Of a DNA stretch of 64,000 nucleotides, positions 17,950-25,525 are shown piece by piece; position 1 is the stretch's first letter; the number at the start of each line of letters is the position of its first letter. The notes beneath the pieces are model-generated. The model saw nothing but the letters and a program-made list of their open reading frames with translations, had not been told where the DNA came from and searched no databases. The stretch is from assembly GCA_937991945.1 (NCBI GenBank), contig CALKLO010000011.1, forward strand, positions 1 through 64,000, read 5' to 3'. The stretch comes from an uncultured Granulosicoccus sp. Lineage in GTDB: Bacteria > Pseudomonadota > Gammaproteobacteria > Granulosicoccales > Granulosicoccaceae. The translations under genes were made by a program, and so were the position numbers.

Positions 17950-19329
17950 GTGTCCCCAGTAGACCCCACTCCACCTGATGCCGACACAACAGGCACCCAC
18001 GCGCCCAATGATGCTAACTACGCGAATACTTCAGGTTCTGTGAGCACACTATCCAAGCTTACGGGAAAGGGCTTAACGCTTCTTAAGTCCCGCCTATTCC
18101 TCTCTGTCGGTGCCCAAGGGTTAGTGAGTGGGTTTCACTTTGCGCTCAATTTACTACTGCTGCGACTCGTAACGCCGTATGACTATGGGGTCTTTGCATT
18201 CGCTTTTGTTCTAGCCATGTTTGCCTCAGCAATTAACAACGCACTGATTTCTACACCGTTAACCGTTTACACCCCTGTGCTCAAAGATGAAACCGAGCGC
18301 GCAGGGCAAGAGGCTATGTTCAGTACGTTGAACTTGTTGTTGTTTGGATTTTTAATCGTTGGCGGTTTGATCTATGCCAATGTCGCAGGTTTAGACACGG
18401 GGATCTCATTGTCTGTCACGGCGTTCGTTGCCGTGTACTCCGCAAGACATTACAGTCGCAGTGCTGGCTACGCTCGAATGAAGCCACTTATTACGGCCTC
18501 AGGCGACACGGTATACGTCGTAACAGGCGTTGTCGTCGTCATAGCGCTCCTATTGACTCAAGAGACTCTAAACATCAGCTCGGTTCTGTTTGCGCTGTGC
18601 ACCGCAAACGTGGCCGCTATGGCTGTAGAGCGATATCGACTATACGGCTCACAGAGGTCTTGGCTGTCCTTTGGAAAAATCACAGATTACGGTACAGTTT
18701 GGTTGCAATCACGTTGGGCACTGGCAGGTTCACTGACTACACTTTTTCTGGCACAAGCACACAGCGTTATTATCACATCAACCAACGGCCCCAACGCCTA
18801 CGCACCGCTCGCTGCAGGGTTTGTTCTCTTTGGCCCTGTACGCGTTGCACTGCTGACCTGGCAAAACATGGTCAAGCCGGAACTTGCTGTCGCTTTATCA
18901 GAGTCACGTCAATTAGCGGTTCGTGAACAAATCCGTACTACCACGCTATTGATGGTTGGTGCTGTCTTAGCAATGGGTCTATTTTTATGGCTTGCTTGGC
19001 CGTTCATTTTTAAGTTTCTGTACGCTGAGCAATACGCTGATCACCCAATGGCTTATATCGTTGCACTTTGGTCAATAATCACGTTATTTGCAGCCAGCTA
19101 TAATGCGCCAGCAGCAGCGCTGCAGGCCATGCGAGATTTCAAAGTGCTTGCTGTTGCGAGCATCTATGGCGCGATACTCAGTGGCGTACTAGTCAGTCTG
19201 ACACTCTATTATTTCAGCCCAGAAACCACCCTATTCGGTATCTTGGCGGCAGAAGCCTTTATGGCCGTATACCTTACTCACACGTTGTATTCGCGCCTGA
19301 AAGAGGTGCCGGAGAAAACAACACCGTGA
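17950..19329 (+). CDS. Lipid-linked repeat-unit flippase (Wzx-like)
   Basis: An oligosaccharide flippase-like protein of about 459 residues with roughly 12-14 hydrophobic segments. It begins with the family-typical LFLSVGAQGLVSGFHFALNLLLLRLVTPYDYGVFAFAF. It would move undecaprenyl-diphosphate repeat units to the periplasmic face for Wzy polymerisation. The first ~50 residues are a polar, Pro/Asp/Thr-rich tail. Adjacent in-frame TTG (17947) and GTG (17950) are possible starts; I favour the GTG, with AAGAAGG about 8 nt upstream. It ends in a GTGA overlap with the next glycosyltransferase gene, indicating translational coupling. Confidence 0.87.
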   Translation: MSPVDPTPPDADTTGTHAPNDANYANTSGSVSTLSKLTGKGLTLLKSRLFLSVGAQGLVSGFHFALNLLLLRLVTPYDYGVFAFAFVLAMFASAINNALISTPLTVYTPVLKDETERAGQEAMFSTLNLLLFGFLIVGGLIYANVAGLDTGISLSVTAFVAVYSARHYSRSAGYARMKPLITASGDTVYVVTGVVVVIALLLTQETLNISSVLFALCTANVAAMAVERYRLYGSQRSWLSFGKITDYGTVWLQSRWALAGSLTTLFLAQAHSVIITSTNGPNAYAPLAAGFVLFGPVRVALLTWQNMVKPELAVALSESRQLAVREQIRTTTLLMVGAVLAMGLFLWLAWPFIFKFLYAEQYADHPMAYIVALWSIITLFAASYNAPAAALQAMRDFKVLAVASIYGAILSGVLVSLTLYYFSPETTLFGILAAEAFMAVYLTHTLYSRLKEVPEKTTP

Positions 19330-20252
19330 ATGCGCAGAGTCACAAAATAGTATTGTGCATTTGTACGTTTCGACGTCCGGATGGACTTAAAAAACTGCTG
19401 GATACCTTACCGACACTAGAGAGCTCTTCGGACCTGCAAGTTGTGGTGGCGGACAACGATATCGGCAGGCAAGGCATGGATGTGTGTCACGCGCTCCCCG
19501 CTGACTACCCGTTCACCGTGCATGCGTTGAACGAAACTCAAGCGGGAATCTCGGCGGCACGTAACGCCGCCACGACCGAAGCGCTCAAGCACGATCCAGA
19601 TTTTATTGTTTTTCTGGACGATGACGAATGGCCAGAGCCTCAATGGCTATCGGAGTTACTGCGTGTACAGCGGCAATGCGCAGCTGATGTTGTAGGTGGC
19701 CCGACACGACCAGAGTTCCCAGAGGACACTCCTGCAGACTTATTAGACAATCCTTACTACGGCGCAGATATGAGCCTACCTGATGCTACTCAATGTGAAC
19801 TTCAGGCAGGCGGTAATTTTTTGGTTAAAGCCGATGTATTAAAACCACTGGCACCGATGTTTTTTCGGCCAGAATTTGCTCACTCTGGTGGCGAAGATTT
19901 AGCCTTTTTCATGCAATTAGCTCAACAAGGCCGAACCATGTTCTGGGCGGCTAACGCCATTGTTCACGAACCAGTGCCTGAGTCCAGACTACAAGCGTCA
20001 TGGTTGAAACACCGTGTCGTGACCATTCACAACTCACGAGTTCGCGTAACACAGCTGTTGCAGCCCGGATTGAGCGCAAGCGTTGTGCGTTGCACCAAGA
20101 CCGTTGGATTAGGTATTGTGGCCTATGCAATAACGAGTGTTGCTTGGCTGTCCCCGGCTATTGCTGAAAAAGCTCAGGCGTTACGCTGGAAGTTTGAAGG
20201 CAAACTTACCGCCCATTTGGGCAAAATCACACTACGTAGCGAGACATACTGA
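19326..20252 (+). CDS. Family 2 glycosyltransferase
   Basis: A GT-A fold glycosyltransferase of 308 residues. The N-terminus reads IVLCICTFRRPDGLKKLL, followed by VVVADND. The nucleotide-sugar/metal motif is in VFLDDDEWPEPQWL, and a C-terminal block, FAHSGGEDLAFFMQLAQQG, contains the likely acceptor-side ED. A hydrophobic stretch near residues 255-280 could associate with the membrane. It starts at GTG overlapping the flippase stop (GTGA) and its own stop overlaps the next start. The donor sugar and linkage cannot be read from sequence. Confidence 0.9.
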   Translation: MNAQSHKIVLCICTFRRPDGLKKLLDTLPTLESSSDLQVVVADNDIGRQGMDVCHALPADYPFTVHALNETQAGISAARNAATTEALKHDPDFIVFLDDDEWPEPQWLSELLRVQRQCAADVVGGPTRPEFPEDTPADLLDNPYYGADMSLPDATQCELQAGGNFLVKADVLKPLAPMFFRPEFAHSGGEDLAFFMQLAQQGRTMFWAANAIVHEPVPESRLQASWLKHRVVTIHNSRVRVTQLLQPGLSASVVRCTKTVGLGIVAYAITSVAWLSPAIAEKAQALRWKFEGKLTAHLGKITLRSETY

Positions 20253-21211
20253 TGCAACCACGTTTCTCAGTAGTCATTCCAACCTACAACCGCTCTGTGT
20301 CGGTTTTGGATACGTTGCGCTCATGCTTCGAACAAACCTGTGCTGATCTAGAAGTTGTCGTCGTCGATGACGGCTCTTCCGACGATACCTTAGCGGTACT
20401 AGCAACAATTAATGATCCTCGATTAGTTGTTGTACACCAAGAAAATGCTGGGCCTGCGGCCGCTCGAAATCATGGAATGCGAGTCGCACGTGGTGATTAC
20501 ATTGCCTTTCTTGACTCCGATGACAGTTGGTACCCCGAGTTTCTAAAGGCTGCACAAGATGAGTTAGACGCTAACGGAGATGTTCTTCTGTACGGGCAAA
20601 TCATTGTCGACCGTGGTGTTGGACGATACTGGGTAAAACCCGGTCGCGCCTTGGGGTATGAAGAACCGATCTATGACTTTCTTTATGTCTACGGCGGGTT
20701 CATTCAAACCAGCACTATGATCATTCCAAAAGCGCTAGCTGAACAGGTGCAATGGGATGAGAAAGTGACATTCGGTGACAACGATCAATTCGCGATTGAT
20801 TGCTGGAAAACAGGTATTACGTTTCACATGATGCCTCGGCCGTATACGCTCTATGCTGACATCATCAGTGGTGATGCCTTATCACAGTTGCCAATCTATG
20901 ACGGTAGCTCAGAAAAATACACCAACTTTTTTACCTGGATGGCGACGCAAAAATCATCGATGTCGCCACAGGCATGGGCAGGTTTTCGTGCTGGATTCGA
21001 AAGCGTGGGACTTGCCAGAACAGCGCCACTAAAGAGCTTCTCTCTTTTATGGCAAGGCTATCGAGCGGGTGCTATCGGACCATTGGGCATCGTTCGCCAA
21101 ACTATTCAAAACTTGTTTCCTAAAGCGTATCGACGTCTTGTTGATCAGTACGTCCGCAGTCGTGGCCTGTCATTAGAGCAAGCCCGAGCGCAGGAACGAG
21201 AATCCGGCTGA
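20252..21211 (+). CDS. Family 2 glycosyltransferase
   Basis: The second GT2 enzyme of the cluster, 319 residues. It has the canonical N-terminus FSVVIPTYNRSVSVLDTL, VVVVDDGSSDDTLAVL, and the DxD-type motif in IAFLDSDDSWYPEF. WDEKVTFGDNDQFAIDCWKTG supplies the downstream acidic residues. It starts at an ATG sharing one base with the previous stop (TGATG), so it is tightly coupled. It probably adds one sugar of the repeat unit. Donor and acceptor are unknown. Confidence 0.91.
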   Translation: MQPRFSVVIPTYNRSVSVLDTLRSCFEQTCADLEVVVVDDGSSDDTLAVLATINDPRLVVVHQENAGPAAARNHGMRVARGDYIAFLDSDDSWYPEFLKAAQDELDANGDVLLYGQIIVDRGVGRYWVKPGRALGYEEPIYDFLYVYGGFIQTSTMIIPKALAEQVQWDEKVTFGDNDQFAIDCWKTGITFHMMPRPYTLYADIISGDALSQLPIYDGSSEKYTNFFTWMATQKSSMSPQAWAGFRAGFESVGLARTAPLKSFSLLWQGYRAGAIGPLGIVRQTIQNLFPKAYRRLVDQYVRSRGLSLEQARAQERESG

Positions 21212-21218
21212 TACGCTG

Positions 21219-22778
21219 ATGCTTAACACGCTTCATGCTCCGTATCGAGCGTCGCTTGTACCGACATTAATGTTGGTACTAACCCTATTACAGGGAAGCA
21301 GTTTCATGCTCACCATGGCTATGCGTTCTCCGCTCGCCAGTGGCACCGCTGTGAGCTTAGTGACCGTGTTGTGGCTACTGATGTATACAGTGGCAACGCT
21401 GGGCTTACTATTGTCCTCAGGGTTGAATTGGGCAACCTGGATCGTACGTTACCGACTACCTCTGACGCTTGTCGTGGCAGGCACCTGCTTTTCGGCCCTA
21501 TGGTCAATGGATACCGGTCTAACGATAGAACGATCAGTTCATTTGGTTGGGACCACGTTAGTCGCTATATACATAGGCTTTTCGCTGCCACTCACTCGAA
21601 TTCTACGCACCAGTGGCATTGTATTCGGCCTACTCATGGTGGCCTCCATTTTTGCGGCGCTACTACTCCCAGCTATAGGCCAGGTTGAATACGAAGGCAC
21701 GGTGGTTTGGGCTGGCGTACTCACATCGAAAAACACCTTAGGCTTCTGGTCGGCAATCACCATACTGTTACTGGTCAGTATGTCTTTCTGGCACGTGTCT
21801 CACCTAACAAGAGCCTGTTATTTGGTGCTTGCTCTGGCCTCACTGGTTTGCCTTTATTTTAGTGAATCAGCGACGTCTCTGCTCGCGCTGTTTACAGCCG
21901 CAGGCATCATGATTTATCTGCATATCGCCTTCAGCTTACGACTCGGACTTATACCCATGTTGGTACTGGCCGTCCTGATTGCAGGTGTCGCAGGCATCGC
22001 GTTTCATTTTATCGACACCGCTGAGTTGATTGGGCGTTCCGGCGACTTAACAGGGCGAGGAGAAGTCTGGATACAAACGTGGGCGCTGATACTTGACAGA
22101 CCATGGACCGGCTATGGCTACGGCACCATTTGGTTTCCAACCGATGAAAGCGCATGGATCCAACGCTCACTGACTGAATTTACGTGGAAGGTGTATCACG
22201 CACACAATGGCCTGTTACAGGTTGCCTCAGAAATCGGGTTACCTCTGACTATCGTGACGATATTTTGGATCATTCAACAGGTCATTGAAATTATCTATTG
22301 CCAGTATCAGAGACAACAACCTGGCGTTCTATTTGTACTGGGCTTCACCGTTGCTCTGCTACTGAGCAACTACTCAGAAGCTAGGTTGTTAATTAATAGA
22401 GATCTGTATTGGGTATTTTTCATAGCGCTCCCCATCAGTATGTTGCAACAAGTTACGGTGGTGCAATCGCGTTCAGGCGTATTTGGCCTGCCGGCAGCGT
22501 TGCCAGCCTATAACAGCGAAAAACTGAAACTTGCCCGCGAACGTCTTGAGCACCGCCGCTTTTTGAAAAAACGCCTACTCAAGCGTCGTGAAATTACCGT
22601 CATTAATGCAAAAGACCAAACACAGACAACCGAACTTACGTCAAAGGCTGCTAAGACAGATACGTCGGAGTTAGCGGTGAGTCTTAAAGGTACTACCATC
22701 AACGGTCGTTTTATCAATAAAAGCGATCAAACAACAATGCAACGTAAACTGGCTCGGCGGCAACGCAAGGCGGGTTGA
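21219..22778 (+). CDS. Wzy-type exopolysaccharide polymerase (O-antigen ligase family) with long basic tail
   Basis: A polytopic protein with about 11-12 hydrophobic segments in the first ~420 residues. The O-antigen ligase/polymerase motif region has GRGEVWIQTWALILDRPWTG, YGYGTIWF and AHNGLLQVASEIGLPL. In this cluster it is the likely Wzy polymerase joining repeat units in the periplasm. Unusually, the last ~95 residues form a charged, Lys/Arg-rich hydrophilic tail (for example RRFLKKRLLKRRE and QRKLARRQRKAG at the end), probably cytoplasmic. It lies 7 bp after the GT2 gene and 10 bp before galE. Confidence 0.87.
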   Translation: MLNTLHAPYRASLVPTLMLVLTLLQGSSFMLTMAMRSPLASGTAVSLVTVLWLLMYTVATLGLLLSSGLNWATWIVRYRLPLTLVVAGTCFSALWSMDTGLTIERSVHLVGTTLVAIYIGFSLPLTRILRTSGIVFGLLMVASIFAALLLPAIGQVEYEGTVVWAGVLTSKNTLGFWSAITILLLVSMSFWHVSHLTRACYLVLALASLVCLYFSESATSLLALFTAAGIMIYLHIAFSLRLGLIPMLVLAVLIAGVAGIAFHFIDTAELIGRSGDLTGRGEVWIQTWALILDRPWTGYGYGTIWFPTDESAWIQRSLTEFTWKVYHAHNGLLQVASEIGLPLTIVTIFWIIQQVIEIIYCQYQRQQPGVLFVLGFTVALLLSNYSEARLLINRDLYWVFFIALPISMLQQVTVVQSRSGVFGLPAALPAYNSEKLKLARERLEHRRFLKKRLLKRREITVINAKDQTQTTELTSKAAKTDTSELAVSLKGTTINGRFINKSDQTTMQRKLARRQRKAG

Positions 22779-22788
22779 GGATACTGAA

Positions 22789-23799
22789 TTGAATAACACT
22801 ATTCTGGTTACTGGTGGTGCCGGCTATATTGGCTCTCACATGGTTCGCCTGCTCGATCAACAAGGCTTTAACGTTGTTGTATACGACAATCTGGAGCGCG
22901 GAAATAGAGATGCAGTAATAGCAGGCGAATTAATCGTGGGCGATTTACATGACACAACAACGCTATCTAGCGTTTTTCAATCACATGATATTCAAGCGGT
23001 CATGCACTTTGCAGCTCTCGCCTATGTTGGCGAATCAGTGCACGAGCCTGCCATGTATTACCGAAACAACGTGACAGGTACTCAATGCCTACTAGACACC
23101 ATGATTTCGCACGATGTGAAGAAACTCGTATTCTCCTCCACATGCGCAACATACGGTATCCCTGAAAAACTACCGATCACAGAGAGCACACCACAGAATC
23201 CAATCAATCCGTACGGCCAATCAAAATTAATGGTTGAGCAGATTCTCAAAGACTACAGCACAGCCTATGACTTACGCAGTGTTGCACTCCGGTATTTCAA
23301 TGCTGCCGGTTGCGCAGAAGATGGCAGTATCGGTGAACGTCATGATCCTGAAACGCATCTGTTGCCCCTCATACTATTTGAAGCTATGCGTGTGCAAGCG
23401 GGTGGAGATCCAGCCGATACTAACTTAATGGTTTTCGGCAGTGACTTTGATACGCGGGACGGCACCTGCGTGCGTGACTACATACACGTGAATGACTTAT
23501 GCAGCGCTCACATTGCCGCTTTTAATCGCATGACACGACTACCTGAGCTTGGCGCTGAACAATTCAACTTAGGGGTTAATCGTGGGTACACCGTACTTGA
23601 GGTGATTGATGCCTGCCGTGAGATTACCGGCGTAGACTTTACCTACAATAGCGTTGACAGACGCGCTGGCGATCCACCAGAACTCGTCGCTGATGCATCG
23701 CTAGCGATGAACAACCTGCAATGGGAACCCCAGCATGCAGATGTCAAAGACAGCATCCAGCACGCATGGCAGTGGTTCACGGCTCACCCGCCAAGCTAA
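22789..23799 (+). CDS. galE: UDP-glucose 4-epimerase
   Basis: An extended SDR enzyme interconverting UDP-glucose and UDP-galactose, 336 residues (normal length). The NAD-binding motif is VTGGAGYIGSHM. FSSTCATYG supplies the active-site Ser/Thr and NPYGQSKLMVE the Tyr-x3-Lys. ALRYFNAAGC and GDFDTRDGTCVRDYIHV-like regions are typical of GalE. The start is TTG, supported by GAGGATA about 8 nt upstream. In this cluster it would supply UDP-galactose for the exopolysaccharide; a UDP-GlcNAc epimerase role cannot be excluded. Confidence 0.95.
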   Translation: MNNTILVTGGAGYIGSHMVRLLDQQGFNVVVYDNLERGNRDAVIAGELIVGDLHDTTTLSSVFQSHDIQAVMHFAALAYVGESVHEPAMYYRNNVTGTQCLLDTMISHDVKKLVFSSTCATYGIPEKLPITESTPQNPINPYGQSKLMVEQILKDYSTAYDLRSVALRYFNAAGCAEDGSIGERHDPETHLLPLILFEAMRVQAGGDPADTNLMVFGSDFDTRDGTCVRDYIHVNDLCSAHIAAFNRMTRLPELGAEQFNLGVNRGYTVLEVIDACREITGVDFTYNSVDRRAGDPPELVADASLAMNNLQWEPQHADVKDSIQHAWQWFTAHPPS

Positions 23800-23855
23800 A
23801 CAATTGGTAACTGTCAGGTTGCACATCGCAGCCCTAAACAGACGATACTAGAACC

Positions 23856-24728
23856 ATGAATCCAATACGATCAACACCTTGCTTAACGGCCCTGCTGACA
23901 GCCTTTGCGCTCTCTGCAGGGTTAACGTCCACAGCCACAGCCCAACAAAATGCACCATTGGTGGATAGTTGTTGGACTATGAGCTTCGAGGAGACATTCG
24001 ACGAATTGTCGCTTAGGAACGCAGCGACACCCGAGGGTATGTGGCACACACGCTACATCTGGGGACGCGATGTCATTATCAACAACGAACAGCAGTTCTA
24101 CGTTGACCCCGATGAACACGGCTATTCTGTATTTTCTGTCAACGACAGCGTACTGAGCATTGAAGCGGTGCCCACGCCACGTGCACTGCGTGGAGTCGTA
24201 CACGGCCAACCCTACGTCTCGGGCGTCCTAACCACCGAGAAATCGTTCTCACAGAAATACGGCCGATTTGACGTTAGAGCCAAGGTTCCATCCGGCCAAG
24301 GTTTGTGGTCTGCATTTTGGCTGCTACCCAGTTTCGATCAATGGCCTGCAGGAATTGCTGTGCTGCCAGAAATAGATGTCATGGAATACTTGGGACATGA
24401 AAAAAATACGTATCACACAACGCTGCATACCAACCAAACAGGCAAACTGACATCGCATCCGTACGATCATCAAAATGCCACCGATCTATCAAAAGATTTT
24501 CATGACTACAGTGTGGTCTGGACGCCCCGCTCCGTCAGCTGGTACTTGGACGGAAAGTTTAAGGTTAGCCATCCCACACCCGCAGACTTTACTCGCCCTG
24601 TGCACTTCCTATTGAATCTTGCGGTAGGTGGAAACTGGCCAGGTTCCCCAGATGGAACGACGGAATTTCCTGCTCAGTATCAGATAGATTATGTCAGGGC
24701 ATGGACTGATAAAGGCAACTGCTCTTAA
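23856..24728 (+). CDS. Secreted GH16 family glycoside hydrolase (ExoK-like)
   Basis: A secreted endo-glycanase of family GH16, 290 residues. The signal peptide is LTALLTAFALSAGLTSTATAQQ. The catalytic signature PEIDVMEYLG (Glu-x-Asp-x-x-Glu, nucleophile and acid/base) sits mid-protein. LWSAFWLLP precedes it, and VVWTPRSVSWYLDGK and FLLNLAVGGNWPG follow; all are conserved in bacterial GH16. Family activities include beta-1,3(4)-glucanase, agarase and carrageenase. Position at the end of an exopolysaccharide cluster suggests trimming or release of the polymer, as ExoK does for succinoglycan. Its stop overlaps a hairpin. Confidence 0.92.
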   Translation: MNPIRSTPCLTALLTAFALSAGLTSTATAQQNAPLVDSCWTMSFEETFDELSLRNAATPEGMWHTRYIWGRDVIINNEQQFYVDPDEHGYSVFSVNDSVLSIEAVPTPRALRGVVHGQPYVSGVLTTEKSFSQKYGRFDVRAKVPSGQGLWSAFWLLPSFDQWPAGIAVLPEIDVMEYLGHEKNTYHTTLHTNQTGKLTSHPYDHQNATDLSKDFHDYSVVWTPRSVSWYLDGKFKVSHPTPADFTRPVHFLLNLAVGGNWPGSPDGTTEFPAQYQIDYVRAWTDKGNCS

Positions 24729-24737
24729 GTTGCCTTT
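24711..24737. terminator. Bidirectional terminator between the GH16 gene and a convergent membrane-protein gene
   Basis: A perfect 10-bp stem AAAGGCAACT / AGTTGCCTTT with a 7-nt loop that spans the GH16 stop codon. The TTT in the distal arm and TTTTTT a little further down fit termination rightward. The mirrored AAA gives TTT for leftward transcription. Confidence 0.65.
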
Positions 24738-24754
24738 CACTGTCGTACCGTTTT

Positions 24755-25477
24755 TTACTCTGCTCGATTAAAGAACGGAGACGCCGCCGAATACAGCATT
24801 TTGTACGGTGTGTTTAGTGCTAAGTCGTTGACCATTGTGTCGCGACTGATCAGAGAGTCTGCAGGTGACAACGCTCTTTGCGTAAGATCAAATGTCGAGT
24901 AAATTGCCATGACGCAAAGCAATCCACCGAGAAGACACATTAAGATTCCAGTAGGCGCAAACACTCTGAATCGTAGGAATCTGTTTAGCTCCAAACGCAA
25001 TATAAAGGCAATTAAGATTAAAAACGATACGACGAGCCCGATAACCAATGGCACTGTGTGCTCTTTAAAAACCGTCGTAATAATGTGCAACGGTTTATCG
25101 ACGTCAGCCAATAGGCTTAAATCGGGTCGTACGCCAGCCGAATGAATGAACCAAGGGGTCATCAATTCGAGCACCAGGATCATGAGTAGCCCAAGCGTCA
25201 GGAATAATAAAACCACAAACTTTGCCAATCCACGCGTGTATTTTGTCACTGACAAAAGTGAGCCCAATACGACAGGTACGAACAAAACCATACCAATTAG
25301 CGCGATATCAAAGCGTAACCCTTGAAGAAATAAGGGTAGGACCGCATTGGCCTCGAGAACGCTTGGAAACTGCCATAACGCATAAGCCGTTCTCATCACT
25401 GTTAGTAAGAACAGCGCTGTGAGGATGAATAAAACAAAATGGCCCAGTAAATGGCGTGCTGGAATAATAGACTTCAT
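24755..25477 (-). CDS. Orphan membrane domain resembling the N-terminus of LTA synthase-family sulfatases
   Basis: A 240-residue protein with about five hydrophobic helices. Its end, ISRDTMVNDLALNTPYKMLY, resembles the linker that joins the membrane domain of LTA synthase/OpgB-type phosphoglycerol transferases to their periplasmic sulfatase-fold catalytic domain. Here the frame stops about ten residues after that linker. The downstream DNA is a terminator and the convergent GH16 gene, so no catalytic domain follows. It may be a degraded gene, a deletion product, or a stand-alone partner protein. The frame is otherwise intact. It lies 48 bp after glgX on the same strand and no clear ribosome site is visible. 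Confidence 0.65.
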   Translation of the reverse strand: MKSIIPARHLLGHFVLFILTALFLLTVMRTAYALWQFPSVLEANAVLPLFLQGLRFDIALIGMVLFVPVVLGSLLSVTKYTRGLAKFVVLLFLTLGLLMILVLELMTPWFIHSAGVRPDLSLLADVDKPLHIITTVFKEHTVPLVIGLVVSFLILIAFILRLELNRFLRFRVFAPTGILMCLLGGLLCVMAIYSTFDLTQRALSPADSLISRDTMVNDLALNTPYKMLYSAASPFFNRAE

Positions 25478-25525
25478 AGTATTGGACTAAAACATCTGAC
25501 GATTTTACTAGTATACCTCAGGTCA

